A DNA stretch of 38,306 bases from Caulobacter sp. CCUG 60055 (GTDB lineage Bacteria; Pseudomonadota; Alphaproteobacteria; Caulobacterales; Caulobacteraceae): positions 1 to 38,306 of the forward strand of contig NZ_PUIC01000010.1 of NCBI RefSeq assembly GCF_022750545.1, in the 5' to 3' direction. The position numbers and the translations under genes were made by a program. The notes beneath the pieces were generated by a model, which was given only the letters and a program-made list of their open reading frames with translations, did no database searches and was not told where the DNA came from. How positions within the stretch are numbered: position 1 is the first letter of the stretch; each line of letters starts with the position of its first letter. Shown here one piece after another: positions 22,872-32,403 of the stretch.

Positions 22872-25040
22872 ATGAACGCTCCCGTCAATCCATCCGACCT
22901 GTCCACCGCGACCCGCCGCGGCCTGATCGTCGGCGCCGCCATGGTCGGCGGCAGCCTGCTGGTCGGCTGCTCGCCGGCCGACATCCTCAGCCTGGGCGCG
23001 CAGAAGGTCGACAGCGCCTTCGGCCCGTTCGTCAAGATCGGCGCCGACGGCTGGGTGACGGTGATCTCCAAGCACCAGGAGATGGGCCAGGGCAACCACG
23101 CCGGCCTCGCCGCCATCGTCGCCGAGGAGCTCGACGCCGACTGGAGCAAGGTCAAGGTCGAGGAAGCGCCGGCCAACGCCAAGCTCTACGGCAACACCCT
23201 GATGGGGGTTCAGGGCACCGGCGGCTCCACCGCCATCAACAATTCCTGGGACCAGCTGCGCAAGGCCGGCGCCGGGGCGCGGGCGATGTTCGTCCAGGCC
23301 GCCGCCGCGCGGTTCGGCGCCCAGGCCGGCGACCTGACCGTCAAGGACGGGGTGGTCTCCGACCCCAAGAGCGGCAAGTCGGCCAGCTTCGCCGAGCTGC
23401 TGCCCGACGCGGCCAAGATCAAGCCGCCCGAGAACCCGACGCTCAAGGACCCCAAGACCTTCACCCTGATCGGCACCGACCGGGTGCGGCGCAAGGACAG
23501 CCTGGCCAAGGCCACGGGGACGGCGCGTTACACCCAGGACGTCCAGCTGCCCGGCATGCTGGTGGCCATGGTCGCCCATTCGCCCCGCTTCGGCGGCAAG
23601 GTGAAGTCGTTCGACGCGGCCGCCGCCAAGCAGGTGCCCGGCGTGGTCGACGTGTTCGAGATCCCCACCGGCGTGGCGGTCACGGCCCAGAACACCTTCG
23701 CCGCCCGCCAGGGCCGCGACGCGCTCAAGGTGACCTGGGACGACGACAAGGCCGAAAAGCGCGGCTCCGACGTCATCCTGGCCGAATACAAGCAGATCGC
23801 CGCCGGCAAGGGGCCGGCCGAGATCAAGGCCCAGGCCTTCGAGACCAAGGGCGACGCGGCCAACGCCTTCGGCGGCGACGTCTTCCGCGCCTCCTACGAC
23901 TTCCCGTTCCTGGCCCACGCCACCATGGAGCCGATGAACTGCGTCGCCCAGGTGCAGGGCAATTCGGTCAAGCTGACCTTCGCCTCGCAGGTCCAGACCC
24001 TGGATCAGCTGAACGTCGCCAAGGTGGTCGGGACCCTGCCCGGCGCGGTGGAGATCGAGACCCTGTTCGCCGGCGGCTCGTTCGGCCGGCGGGCCAATCA
24101 GGACTCGGACTATGTCGTCGAGTGCGCCCACGTCGCCAAGAAGACCGGCGGCAAGCCGGTCAAGCTGGTCTGGACCCGCGAGGACGACATGACCGCCGGC
24201 AAGTACCGGCCGCTGACCTATCACGATGTCGTCGTGAAGCTGGGGGCTGACGGCTTCCCCGCCGCCTGGCGCCATCGCATCGTCACCCAGTCGATCACCA
24301 AGGGCATGCCGATGCAGAAGGGGCTGGACGAGACCACGGTCGAAGGGACCAAGGGCTCGCCCTATCTGAAGGCGACGCCGGTGGTCGACGCCCAGGTCTA
24401 CATGCCCGAGCTGCCGGTGCCGGTGCTGTGGTGGCGCTCGGTGGGCGCGACCCACACCGCCTTCGTCATGGAGCACACCATCGACCAGCTGGCCAGGAAG
24501 GCCGGCCAGGACCCGGCGGCCTACCGCAAGGCGCTGTACCAGAAGGCCGGCGCGGCCCGCCATCTGGCGGCGCTGAACCTCGCCCTCGAAAAGGCCGGGC
24601 CGACGCCGACGCCGGGCTGGACGCGCGGCGTGGCGGTGCACGAGAGCTTCGGCTCGGTGGTCGCCCAGGTGGCCGAGGTCCAGGTCAAGGACGGCGAGCC
24701 CAAGGTCGGCCGGGTGGTCACCGCCATCGACTGCGGCGTCGCCGTCTCGCCCGACCAGATCGCCGCCCAGATGGAAGGCGGGACCTGCTATGGCCTGTCG
24801 GCGACCCTGTTCGGCCAGGTCACGCTCAAGGACGGCCTGGTCGAGCAGACCAATTTTGACACCTACCGCGTGCTGCGCATCAACGAGGCCCCCCAGGTCG
24901 AGACCCACATCGTGCCGTCGGGCGAACACCCCAGCGGGGTGGGAGAGCCGGGCACGCCGGTGATCGGCCCGGCCGTGGCCAACGCCATCCTGGCCGCCAC
25001 CGGCCAGGCGACCAACAGCCTGCCGATGGTCAAGGCCTAG
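22872..25040 (+). CDS. iorB: Isoquinoline 1-oxidoreductase-like molybdopterin-binding large subunit
   Basis: 722 residues. An N-terminal twin-arginine-like segment [20 protein letters not shown], ending in a lipobox-like LLVGC, suggests export to the periplasm with possible lipid anchoring. The catalytic part has [23 protein letters not shown], the cofactor-binding GGSFGRR, and [18 protein letters not shown], whose glutamate is the base that deprotonates the active-site Mo-OH group. The family oxidises aromatic heterocycles or aldehydes; the actual substrate is unknown. The last 11 bases overlap the convergent mocA-like gene. The neighbouring genes supply its cofactor and maturation factors. 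Confidence 0.92.
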   Translation: MNAPVNPSDLSTATRRGLIVGAAMVGGSLLVGCSPADILSLGAQKVDSAFGPFVKIGADGWVTVISKHQEMGQGNHAGLAAIVAEELDADWSKVKVEEAPANAKLYGNTLMGVQGTGGSTAINNSWDQLRKAGAGARAMFVQAAAARFGAQAGDLTVKDGVVSDPKSGKSASFAELLPDAAKIKPPENPTLKDPKTFTLIGTDRVRRKDSLAKATGTARYTQDVQLPGMLVAMVAHSPRFGGKVKSFDAAAAKQVPGVVDVFEIPTGVAVTAQNTFAARQGRDALKVTWDDDKAEKRGSDVILAEYKQIAAGKGPAEIKAQAFETKGDAANAFGGDVFRASYDFPFLAHATMEPMNCVAQVQGNSVKLTFASQVQTLDQLNVAKVVGTLPGAVEIETLFAGGSFGRRANQDSDYVVECAHVAKKTGGKPVKLVWTREDDMTAGKYRPLTYHDVVVKLGADGFPAAWRHRIVTQSITKGMPMQKGLDETTVEGTKGSPYLKATPVVDAQVYMPELPVPVLWWRSVGATHTAFVMEHTIDQLARKAGQDPAAYRKALYQKAGAARHLAALNLALEKAGPTPTPGWTRGVAVHESFGSVVAQVAEVQVKDGEPKVGRVVTAIDCGVAVSPDQIAAQMEGGTCYGLSATLFGQVTLKDGLVEQTNFDTYRVLRINEAPQVETHIVPSGEHPSGVGEPGTPVIGPAVANAILAATGQATNSLPMVKA

Positions 25041-25641
25041 CGGCCAGGTCCTCGCGTCGGTCGATGTCGAACAGCACGCCGTCGGACGGTGCGGGGACCT
25101 GGGCCAGCCTCGGCCCCAGGGCCGCCAGCAGGGCCCCCGCCCCCCGGTCGCCTCGCAGGGCCGCGACCTGGGCGAACAGGCTTCGCCGGATCAGCACGGG
25201 GTGGCCCCGCCGGCCTTCCCAGACCGGCGCGGCGGCCTCCGTCCCCGGCGCCAAGGCGTCCGCCAGCGCCCCGCCGATCCGCAAGGGGAGATCGGGCATG
25301 TCGCCCAGGAAGATCATCGCCGCCGCCGCGTCCGCCGGCAGGCTGGCCAGCCCGGCCCGCAGCGAGGCCGCCAGGCCCTCGGCGTGGTCCGCGGCCTCGA
25401 TCAGGCGCAGGCGGTCCGTCGCCCCCGTGCGCTCGGCGAACGCCCGTGCGGCCTTCGCCACCGCCGGGTCGGCCCCGAAGGTCACCGCGACCGTTCGGCA
25501 GGGGGCGGCGAACGCCGCCGACAGGGCGCCGTCGAGCAGGACGCCGTCGCGCCACGCAGCGGTCAGCTTGCCGCCGCCGAACCGCGCCCCGGCGCCGGCC
25601 GCCAGGACGATCGCCTCGATGGTCTCGCCCGCCTCGTTCAC
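25030..25641 (-). CDS. mocA: MocA/MobA-like molybdenum cofactor nucleotidyltransferase
   Basis: 203 residues from a GTG at 25641; no ATG is available before the nucleotide-binding motif. [19 protein letters not shown] is the pyrophosphorylase motif, with LAAG as in MocA (CTP-using) rather than LAGG as in MobA (GTP-using). [11 protein letters not shown] holds the metal-binding aspartate, and RRGHPVLI is the conserved block after it. MocA makes the cytosine dinucleotide form of the cofactor used by xanthine-oxidase-family enzymes such as IorAB, which it adjoins. It is divergent from moaA with only 45 bases between starts. Confidence 0.85.
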   Translation of the reverse strand: MNEAGETIEAIVLAAGAGARFGGGKLTAAWRDGVLLDGALSAAFAAPCRTVAVTFGADPAVAKAARAFAERTGATDRLRLIEAADHAEGLAASLRAGLASLPADAAAAMIFLGDMPDLPLRIGGALADALAPGTEAAAPVWEGRRGHPVLIRRSLFAQVAALRGDRGAGALLAALGPRLAQVPAPSDGVLFDIDRREDLAARP

Positions 25642-25686
25642 CGCGCCCTGTCCCTGTCCTTCGATCGCGCCTATTCTAGCTGAGCG

Positions 25687-26733
25687 ATGACGCCTTTCGA
25701 CGCGCTGAATTCCGACACCGCCGCCAGCGCCGCCGCCATGACGCGGCGCGGGCCGCTGATCGACGGCTTCGGTCGCGGCGTGACCTATCTGCGCGTGTCG
25801 GTCACCGACCGCTGCGACCTGCGCTGCGTCTACTGCATGGCCGAGCACATGCAGTTCCTGCCCAAGGCCGAGGTGCTGAGCCTCGAGGAGCTGGACGCCG
25901 TCGCCTCGGCCTTCGTCGAGCTGGGCGTGCGCAAGCTGCGCCTGACCGGGGGCGAGCCGCTGGCGCGCAAGGGCTTCATCGACCTGGTCGCGCGGCTGTC
26001 GCGCCATCTGGCCGGGGGCGGGCTCGACGAGCTGACCCTGACCACCAACGGCGTGCGGTTGGCCGAGTTCGCCGCCGACCTCGCCCGGCTCGGCGTGCGG
26101 CGGATCAACGTCTCGCTCGACACCCTGAAGCCGGATGTCTTCCAGCGGCTGACCCGTCGCGGCGACCTTTCCAAGGTGCTGGCCGGGATCGACGCGGTCC
26201 AGGCCGCCGGCCTGGCGGTCAAGCTCAACGCCGTCGCGCTCAAGGACGCCAACGCCGCCGAGCTGCCCGACCTGATCGCCTGGGCGCACGGGCGCGGCAT
26301 GGACATCACCCTGATCGAGACCATGCCGCTGGGCGAGGTCGAGGCCGACCGCACCGAGCAGTTCCTGCCGCTGTCGCGGGTGCGGGACGAACTGGCCTCG
26401 TTCTGGACCCTGACCGACCTGCCGCTGAACACCGGCGGCCCGGCCCGATATGTCCGGGTCGAGGAGACGGGCGGCCGCCTGGGGTTCATCACGCCGCTGA
26501 CGCACAATTTCTGCGAGGCCTGCAACCGGGTGCGCCTGACCTGCACCGGAACCCTGCACACCTGCCTGGGGCGCGAGGACGCCAGCGACCTGCGCGCGGT
26601 GCTGCGGGCCGGCGGCGACCTGGCCGACGCCATCCGCCTCGCCGTGAGCGGCAAGCCGCAGGGCCACGACTTCCATATCGAGCGCGGGGCCGCCCCGGCC
26701 GTGGCCCGCCACATGTCGACGACGGGGGGCTGA
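25687..26733 (+). CDS. moaA: GTP 3',8-cyclase MoaA
   Basis: Radical SAM enzyme that performs the first step of molybdopterin synthesis, converting GTP to 3',8-cyclo-dihydro-GTP. The 348 residues have the radical SAM cluster cysteines C43, C47 and C50 in [12 protein letters not shown], the SAM-binding LRLTGGEPL, a C-terminal cluster in [16 protein letters not shown] with a third cysteine in LHTC, and the essential terminal GG. A second ATG at 25738 ([13 protein letters not shown]) is possible and would remove a non-conserved 17-residue extension. It heads the moaADEBC-moeA operon. Confidence 0.95.
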   Translation: MTPFDALNSDTAASAAAMTRRGPLIDGFGRGVTYLRVSVTDRCDLRCVYCMAEHMQFLPKAEVLSLEELDAVASAFVELGVRKLRLTGGEPLARKGFIDLVARLSRHLAGGGLDELTLTTNGVRLAEFAADLARLGVRRINVSLDTLKPDVFQRLTRRGDLSKVLAGIDAVQAAGLAVKLNAVALKDANAAELPDLIAWAHGRGMDITLIETMPLGEVEADRTEQFLPLSRVRDELASFWTLTDLPLNTGGPARYVRVEETGGRLGFITPLTHNFCEACNRVRLTCTGTLHTCLGREDASDLRAVLRAGGDLADAIRLAVSGKPQGHDFHIERGAAPAVARHMSTTGG

Positions 26734-26738
26734 GCGCC

Positions 26739-26984
26739 ATGGCCCGCGTGCTGTTGTTCGGCCCCTTGCGCGACCTGGCCGGTTGGCGCGAGCGCGAGAT
26801 CGCCCCGCAGCCGGCCAGCCTGTTCGGCCTGAAGGCGGCGCTGAGCGCCCTCGACCCGGAACTGGGCGAGGCCATCGCCGCGCCGGGGGTCCAGGTCGCC
26901 GTCGACAAGGCCCTGGTGCGCGGCGACGTCGCCCTGGCCGCGACGAGCGAGATCGCCTTCCTGCCGCCGATGAGCGGGGGCTGA
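26739..26984 (+). CDS. moaD: Molybdopterin synthase sulfur carrier subunit MoaD
   Basis: 81 residues of ubiquitin-like fold: MARVLLFGPLRDLAGW forms the first hairpin, and the protein ends in IAFLPPMSGG. The terminal GG is adenylated and converted to a thiocarboxylate that supplies the dithiolene sulfurs. The gene is 5 bases after moaA and 1 base before moaE, so all three are made together. No adenylyltransferase (MoeB) gene is in the window. Confidence 0.93.
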   Translation: MARVLLFGPLRDLAGWREREIAPQPASLFGLKAALSALDPELGEAIAAPGVQVAVDKALVRGDVALAATSEIAFLPPMSGG

Positions 26985-26985
26985 G

Positions 26986-27441
26986 GTGACGATCCGTGTA
27001 CAGATCGATCCCTTCGAGCCCGGCGCCCTGCTGGGCGGCTTCTGCGCCGGCCGCTCGGAAAGCGGGGCGGTGGTCAGTTTCACGGGCCTGGCCCGCGCCG
27101 AGCACGGCGCGACGGCGGCGCTGGAGCTGGAATCCTATCCAGGCTTCACCGAGGCGCAGATCGCCCGGATCGCCGAGGACGCCCGCCGCCGCTTCGGGCT
27201 GGACGATCTTTTGGTGGTGCACCGGACGGGCGAGATTCTGCCGGGCGAGGCGGTGGTGTTCGTCGCCGCCGCCGCGCGTCACCGCCGCGCCGCCTTCGAG
27301 GCCGCCGACTATCTGATGGACTATCTCAAGAGCCGCGCGCCGTTCTGGAAGAAGGAGCACGGGCCGGAAGGCTCGCGCTGGATCGAGCCGCGGGCCGAAG
27401 ACCACGACGACCTCGAACGCTGGGAGAAGACGCCCCTATGA
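26986..27441 (+). CDS. moaE: Molybdopterin synthase catalytic subunit MoaE
   Basis: 151 residues starting at a GTG ([19 protein letters not shown]) one base after the moaD stop. Motifs [50 protein letters not shown] and the catalytic [10 protein letters not shown] are those of MoaE, which with MoaD inserts the two sulfurs into precursor Z. Its stop overlaps the moaB start by 4 bases. Confidence 0.94.
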   Translation: MTIRVQIDPFEPGALLGGFCAGRSESGAVVSFTGLARAEHGATAALELESYPGFTEAQIARIAEDARRRFGLDDLLVVHRTGEILPGEAVVFVAAAARHRRAAFEAADYLMDYLKSRAPFWKKEHGPEGSRWIEPRAEDHDDLERWEKTPL

Positions 27442-28007
27442 ACGCCCCCTTCGCCGCCGAGACCAAGCCCGGCCCCGGCGGCCGCATCGACGAGTCGCTG
27501 CCGCTGAAGCCGGTGCGGGTGGCGGTGCTGACCGTGTCCGACACCCGCGACGAGGAGAGCGACACCTCCGGCCATCTGCTGGCCGAGCGCGTGACCGGCG
27601 CCGGGCACGTGCTGGCCGGCCGCGCCCTGGTCCCCGACGACAAGGCGGCCATCCGCGCCCAGGTCGCCGGCTGGATCGCCGCCGGCGAGGTCGACGCCGT
27701 CGTCACCACCGGCGGCACCGGCCTGACCGGCCGCGACGTCACGCCCGAGGCGCTGGAGCCGCTGTTCGACAAGACCATCGACGGCTTCTCGGTGATCTTC
27801 CACATGGTCAGCTACCAGTCGGTCGGTCTGTCGACCCTGCAGTCGCGGGCGACGGCCGGGATCATCGGCGGGGTGTTCGTCTTCTGCCTGCCCGGTTCGA
27901 ACGGCGCGGTGAAGGACGGCTGGGACAAGGTGATCGCCGCCCAGCTCGACAGCCGCCACCGTCCCTGCAACATGGTCGAGCTGATGCCGAGGCTGATGGA
28001 GAAATGA
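27438..28007 (+). CDS. moaB: Molybdenum cofactor biosynthesis protein MoaB
   Basis: 189 residues of the MoaB/Mog fold: [20 protein letters not shown] at the start, [19 protein letters not shown] in the active-site loop and [18 protein letters not shown] at the end. Proteins of this type adenylylate molybdopterin before metal insertion in organisms where MoaB takes the place of MogA. An unstructured extension of about 25 residues precedes the fold. It overlaps moaE and moaC by 4 bases each. Confidence 0.92.
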   Translation: MNAPFAAETKPGPGGRIDESLPLKPVRVAVLTVSDTRDEESDTSGHLLAERVTGAGHVLAGRALVPDDKAAIRAQVAGWIAAGEVDAVVTTGGTGLTGRDVTPEALEPLFDKTIDGFSVIFHMVSYQSVGLSTLQSRATAGIIGGVFVFCLPGSNGAVKDGWDKVIAAQLDSRHRPCNMVELMPRLMEK

Positions 28008-28486
28008 GCCGCCTCACCCACCTCGACGCCGAGGGCCGGGCGCGGATGGTCGACGTGTCGGACAAGCCGGCGACGGCGCGCGAGGCGGCGGCCGCCGGCC
28101 TGGTGCGCATGGCGCCGCAGACCCTGGCGCTGGCGCTGTCGGGCGAGGCCAAGAAGGGCGATGTGATCGCGGTGGCCGAGCTGGCCGGGGTGATGGCCGC
28201 CAAGAAGACCGCCGACCTGATCCCGCTGTGCCACCCACTGGCCCTGTCCAAGGTCGCGGTCGAGATCGCCGAGGCGCCGGGCGAGGGGCTGGCGGTGACG
28301 GCGCGGGTCAAGACCACCGGGCCGACCGGGGTCGAGATGGAGGCCCTGACCGCCGTATCGGTGGCCTGCCTGACTCTCTACGACATGCTCAAGGCGGCGG
28401 ATAAGGCGATGACCATCGAGGCGGTGCGGCTGATCTCCAAGACCGGCGGCGCCTCCGGCGACTTCTCGCGGGGCGACGCGGCGTGA
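28004..28486 (+). CDS. moaC: Cyclic pyranopterin monophosphate synthase MoaC
   Basis: 160 residues, the normal length. It acts right after MoaA to form cyclic pyranopterin monophosphate. Visible motifs are [38 protein letters not shown] and [29 protein letters not shown], which include the catalytic histidine, glutamate and lysine. Overlaps at both ends with moaB (ATGA) and moeA (GTGA) show tight coupling. Confidence 0.95.
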   Translation: MSRLTHLDAEGRARMVDVSDKPATAREAAAAGLVRMAPQTLALALSGEAKKGDVIAVAELAGVMAAKKTADLIPLCHPLALSKVAVEIAEAPGEGLAVTARVKTTGPTGVEMEALTAVSVACLTLYDMLKAADKAMTIEAVRLISKTGGASGDFSRGDAA

Positions 28487-29676
28487 ACAATCTGGCGGTG
28501 GAGGAGGCGCGCGCGCGCATGCTGGCGGGCGTCGTGCGGCTGGGGGTCGAGGTTGTCGGCCTGGAGGTCGCCGCCGGCCGGGTGCTGGCCGAGCCGGTGA
28601 CCGCCGTCCGCGACCAGCCGCCCTTCGCCGCCTCGGCCATGGACGGCTGGGCGGTGCGGGCCGCCGACGGCGCCGCGCCGCGCCGCATCGTCGGCGAGAG
28701 CGCCGCCGGGGCGGGCCATGGCGGCGTGCTGGGCGCGGGCGAGACCGTGCGCATCTTCACCGGCGCCCCGGTTCCGGCCGGCGCCGACGCCGTGCTGATC
28801 CAGGAGAACGCCGCCCGCGACGGCGACATGATGATCCCGGCCCAGGCGGCGCAGGCCGGGGCCTTCGTGCGGCCGCCCGGCGGCGATTTCCAGGCCGGGG
28901 CGGCCTTGCTGGCGGTGGGCGAGCGGCTCGACCCCTGGCGGCTGGCCCTGGCCGCCGCGGCCGGGCGCGACCGCCTGACGGTGGCCCGCGCGCCCAGGGT
29001 CGCCATCCTGTCGACCGGCGACGAGCTGGCGCCGGCCGGCGGCGAGGCCGGCCCCTGGCAGATCTTCGATTCCGCCGGCCCGGCCCTGGCCGCCCTCGTC
29101 CGGGCCTGGGGCGGCGAGCCGCGAAGGCTGGCGACGGCGGGCGACGACCGCGCCGCCATCGCCGAGCGCGTGCGCGCGACGGCCGGCGACCTGGTGGTCA
29201 CCATCGGCGGGGCCTCGGTCGGCGATCACGACCTGGTCAAGCCGGCCCTGGCCGAGCTGGGCCTGGTCCAGACCGTCGGCGGCCTGAGGATGCGGCCGGG
29301 CCGGCCCACCTGGTTCGGACGATTGGCCGACGGCCGGCCGGTCCTGGGCCTGCCGGGCAATCCGGCCTCGGCCCTGGTCTGCGCCGAGCTGTTCCTGCGG
29401 CCCTTGCTGGCGGCGATGCAGGGCGGCGATCCGGCGTTGCGGCTGCGGCCGGCGAGGCTCGCCGCCGACCTTCCGGCCGGCGGCCCGCGCGAGCACTGGA
29501 TGCGCGGCCGCCTGGTCGCCGGCCCTGGCGGACCGGAGGTCGAGGCCTTCCCCGATCAGGACTCGTCGCTGGTCACGGTGTTCGCCCAGGCCGACGTGCT
29601 GCTCCGCCGGCCCATCGACGCGCCGCCGGCGCGGGCGGGCGACCTGATCGAAACCTTGCCGCTGGCCCGGTCGTGA
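28483..29676 (+). CDS. moeA: Molybdopterin molybdenumtransferase MoeA
   Basis: 397 residues, the last gene of the operon. It inserts molybdate into adenylylated molybdopterin. The start is a GTG overlapping the moaC stop. Motifs are [27 protein letters not shown], the MPT-binding region [23 protein letters not shown] and [12 protein letters not shown], followed by the C-terminal beta-barrel. The 3' end faces xdhC, 9 bases away, and a short hairpin (29672-29690) spans the two stop codons. Confidence 0.95.
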   Translation: MNNLAVEEARARMLAGVVRLGVEVVGLEVAAGRVLAEPVTAVRDQPPFAASAMDGWAVRAADGAAPRRIVGESAAGAGHGGVLGAGETVRIFTGAPVPAGADAVLIQENAARDGDMMIPAQAAQAGAFVRPPGGDFQAGAALLAVGERLDPWRLALAAAAGRDRLTVARAPRVAILSTGDELAPAGGEAGPWQIFDSAGPALAALVRAWGGEPRRLATAGDDRAAIAERVRATAGDLVVTIGGASVGDHDLVKPALAELGLVQTVGGLRMRPGRPTWFGRLADGRPVLGLPGNPASALVCAELFLRPLLAAMQGGDPALRLRPARLAADLPAGGPREHWMRGRLVAGPGGPEVEAFPDQDSSLVTVFAQADVLLRRPIDAPPARAGDLIETLPLARS

Positions 29677-29685
29677 AGCCGGCCC

Positions 29686-30663
29686 TCACGGGATAAGGCT
29701 GGCGGGCAGGTTGCGCGCGGCGATGATCTCGCCGATCACGGCTACCGCCACCTCCCATGGAGCCTTGCCGCCGAGGTCGAGGCCGATGGGCGCGCGCAGG
29801 CGGGCGAGGGCGGTCTCGTCCAGGCCGTCCCGCCGCAGCCGGTCCAGGCGCTCGGGCAGGCGCCGCCTCGCGCCGAGCAGGCCGACATAGCCGGCCGGGG
29901 ACGGCAGGGCGGCGAGGGCGGCCGCGTGGTCGCTGTCCAGGTCGTGGGTGGCGACGGCGATGGCCGTCCACGGATCGACGCCGGTCGCCCGCAGCGCTGA
30001 GGCCGGATCGTCGCGCCGATAGGCGAGGCCGGGCAGGGGCGGCGGCGTGACCGGCCCCTTGGGACGGACAAGGGTGGTCTCCATGCCGGCCTGCAGGCCC
30101 AGGGAGGCGATGGCCAGGGCGGTCGGGTCGCCGCCGATGACCACCAGCCGCGGAGCCGGGTCATGCCGGCGGGCGAGGCCGAAGGGCGCGCCTGTCTCGA
30201 CGCAGGCCGGCGCGTCGGCCGGGGCGGGCGCGCAGCTTCGGATCACCCCATCGGTCCGCCACAGGGCCGGACGGCGTTGGTCGGACAGCGACAGCAGGGC
30301 CGCCAGGGCCGGGTCGTTCGGCGCGACGCGCTCGACCAGCAGCTCGATGCGCGCGCCGCACAGCAGGCGGATGTCCGGCCAGGGGCCGCCCTCGCCATAG
30401 ACCAGCCGCCGGGGCGCGCCGTCGGCCAGGGTCGCCGCGGCGTGACGGGCGACGTCGCCTTCCACGCAGCCGCCGGACAGGAAGCCGCTGACCTGGGCGT
30501 CCGCGAACAGCATCTGGGTCCCGACCGGGCGCGGGCCGCCGCCCTCGACCCGGTGCAGGGTGACCAGGGCGGCCGGGCGTCCCGCCGCCCGCGCCTCGCG
30601 CAGCGCGGGGCGGACGTCGTCCGTCAAACCAAAGAGCGGCCAGTCGGGAAGCGTCTGCGTCAT
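29686..30663 (-). CDS. xdhC: XdhC/CoxI-family molybdenum hydroxylase maturation factor
   Basis: 325 residues. The N-terminal XdhC_CoxI domain shows PAALVTLHRVEGGGPRPVGTQML and GFLSGGCVEGDVARHA, whose cysteine is the one conserved for cofactor sulfuration or transfer. The C-terminal Rossmann domain has LVVIGGDPTALAIASLGLQAG and YVGLLGARRRLPERLDRLR. XdhC proteins bind the molybdenum cofactor, protect it and pass it to xanthine-oxidase-family enzymes, here most likely IorAB. The ATG at 30663 has no clear ribosome-binding site. It is divergent from the aldo/keto reductase gene. Confidence 0.9.
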   Translation of the reverse strand: MTQTLPDWPLFGLTDDVRPALREARAAGRPAALVTLHRVEGGGPRPVGTQMLFADAQVSGFLSGGCVEGDVARHAAATLADGAPRRLVYGEGGPWPDIRLLCGARIELLVERVAPNDPALAALLSLSDQRRPALWRTDGVIRSCAPAPADAPACVETGAPFGLARRHDPAPRLVVIGGDPTALAIASLGLQAGMETTLVRPKGPVTPPPLPGLAYRRDDPASALRATGVDPWTAIAVATHDLDSDHAAALAALPSPAGYVGLLGARRRLPERLDRLRRDGLDETALARLRAPIGLDLGGKAPWEVAVAVIGEIIAARNLPASLIP

Positions 30664-30778
30664 GGGGCCAACTTGGCGCGGCGCGGCGCGGCGTCAAGCC
30701 TTCGGTAACCTCCTGATACGGCTTCATTAATGACTTGCCCCTAGGGTGGCGTTCCGTTTGGACCTTCCCCCTGGATCG

Positions 30779-31651
30779 ATGAGCGCACCGCTTTCCAAAC
30801 TCGGCCTCGGCGCCGCTCAGTTCCGTTTCGACGGGCCCGCCGCGCGTGGCCGTGCGCCGGAAGCCGAGGTCGGCGACATCCTGTCGATCGCCGCCCGCTC
30901 GGGCCTGACGCTGCTGGACGCCTCGACCCCCTACGGCCACGCCGAGCAGGTGATGGGCGAGCGCATGCCGCGCCCGACGCCGTTCCGGGTCATCCTCAAG
31001 ACCGCCCGCGCCGACCGCGGCCCCGACTATGTCGAGACCGAGGCCCGCGCCTCCCTGCGCCGCCTGGGCCTTGAGCGGGCCTACGCCATCGTCGTGCAGT
31101 CGGCCGGCGACCTGTTCGGCCCGCACGGCGGGGCGCTGTGGGACCGGCTGCTGCGTCTGCGCGATCTCGGCCTGTTCGAGCGCGTCGGCGTCTCAGCCTG
31201 CGCTTCCGACGACCCGCTCGGCCTGACCCGCCGCTTCAAGCCCGACATCGTCCAGGCCCCGGCCAGCCTGCTGGACCAGCGGCTGCTGGCCGACGGCTCG
31301 CTGGCGACGCTGGCCGACTGGGGCGTCGAGGTCCAGCTGCGCTCGATCTTCCTGCAGGGGCTGCTGTTCCTGCCCGCCGACCGCGCGCCCGGCGCGATGA
31401 AGGGCGCGGCCACCGCCATCTCCCGCGTGCGCCGGATGATCGCCGAGGGCCGCAGCGACCCGCTGCAGGCGGCGCTGGGCTTCGCCCTGTCGCGGCCCGA
31501 GGCCTCGTCGGTGATCGTCGGGGTGACCTCCGCCGCCGAACTGTCCGCCGTGGTCGCGGCGGCGCAAAGCCCGCCTCCCGAACTGGACTGGGACCGCATG
31601 GCCGTCGACGACCCGGCCGCGCTCGATCCCGACCGGTGGGTCGCCGCCTAA
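30779..31651 (+). CDS. Aldo/keto reductase-family protein with a non-standard active site
   Basis: 290 residues from the ATG at 30779; a GTG at 30746 in frame would add 11 residues without a ribosome-binding site. The family pattern is present: LGLGAAQFRF start, LLDASTPYGHAEQVMGE with D47 and Y52, K74 in VILKTARAD, and late SSVIVGVTSAAELSAVVAA. The fourth catalytic residue, normally histidine, is Q107 in YAIVVQSAGDLF. It is followed after 16 bases by a SpsF-like gene. In such pairs the reductase may act on a nucleotide-sugar precursor, so a role in surface or flagellin glycan synthesis is inferred. Confidence 0.85.
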   Translation: MSAPLSKLGLGAAQFRFDGPAARGRAPEAEVGDILSIAARSGLTLLDASTPYGHAEQVMGERMPRPTPFRVILKTARADRGPDYVETEARASLRRLGLERAYAIVVQSAGDLFGPHGGALWDRLLRLRDLGLFERVGVSACASDDPLGLTRRFKPDIVQAPASLLDQRLLADGSLATLADWGVEVQLRSIFLQGLLFLPADRAPGAMKGAATAISRVRRMIAEGRSDPLQAALGFALSRPEASSVIVGVTSAAELSAVVAAAQSPPPELDWDRMAVDDPAALDPDRWVAA

Positions 31652-31667
31652 CCCCGGAATCGCCGCC

Positions 31668-32396
31668 ATGATCCTCGCCATCCTCGAAGCGCACGCCGGC
31701 CGGACCCGGACCTACGACGCGCCCAGGGGCGTGCTGCGCGGGGCGATCATGGCGCCGCTGCGCGGGGAGCCGATGATCTGGCGTCAGATCGAACGCATCC
31801 GCCGGGCCCGGACCCTGACCAAGCTGGTGGCCGCCGTCAGCCGCGATCCGGTCGACGATCCCCTGGCCGGCTATCTGGTCTCGCGCGGGCTGACGGTGTT
31901 CCGCGCCGGCGGCGAGGACCCCCTGGCCGCCTGCGCCCGGTGCGTCGCCGCCGCCGGGCCGGTCACGCATGTGGTGCGGCTGTCCGCCGACTGTCCGCTG
32001 ACCGATCCGGCCGCCATCGACGAGGCGGTCCGCCTGGCGCTCGCCAGCCGCGCCGCCCTGGTTTCCGCCCCCGGCCTGCCGCGGGGCCTGGAGGTCGAGG
32101 TGATCCGCGCCGCCGACCTCGCCGTCGCCGACGAGGAGGCCGCCAACCCCGCCGAGCGCCTCAGCCCGGCCGCCTATCTGCGCGCCCGTCCCGATCGCTT
32201 CGCGGCCGCCGGCCTGACCGCCGCCGTCGACCGCTCGGGCCTCGACTGGACCGCCGACCGGCCCGCCGGCTTCGCCTTCGTCCGCGCCGTGTTCGACGCC
32301 CTGCACGAGGCCGACCCCGAGTTCGGCCTCGACGACGTGATCGATTTCGTCGAGACCCGTCCCGACCTCGCCGAGGGCCTGGCCGCGGCGGCTTGA
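31668..32396 (+). CDS. SpsF/NeuA-like cytidylyltransferase-family glycosyltransferase domain protein
   Basis: 242 residues of NTP-transferase fold: MILAILEAHAGR start, MAPLRGEPMIWRQIERIRRARTLTKLVAAVS, VTHVVRLSADCPLTDPAAIDEAV with the metal-binding aspartates, and GLEVEVIRAADL. This matches the spore-coat polysaccharide SpsF and acylneuraminate cytidylyltransferase-like group, usually involved in nonulosonic acid or related surface sugars. The nucleotide-binding loop near the N-terminus is less typical (TRTYDAPRGVLRG), so catalytic activity is not assured. It forms an operon with the reductase and converges with ald. Confidence 0.82.
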   Translation: MILAILEAHAGRTRTYDAPRGVLRGAIMAPLRGEPMIWRQIERIRRARTLTKLVAAVSRDPVDDPLAGYLVSRGLTVFRAGGEDPLAACARCVAAAGPVTHVVRLSADCPLTDPAAIDEAVRLALASRAALVSAPGLPRGLEVEVIRAADLAVADEEAANPAERLSPAAYLRARPDRFAAAGLTAAVDRSGLDWTADRPAGFAFVRAVFDALHEADPEFGLDDVIDFVETRPDLAEGLAAAA

Positions 32397-32403
32397 ACCC
32401 GCT

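Noticed and set aside
29672..29690. Bidirectional terminator between moeA and xdhC
   Set aside because: The stem is only 5 bases with no T-runs on either strand; mentioned with moeA but not listed as a terminator.
30747..30761. Sigma54 promoter before the aldo/keto reductase gene
   Set aside because: TGGC is followed at the right distance by GG rather than the required GC, so the -12 element is missing.
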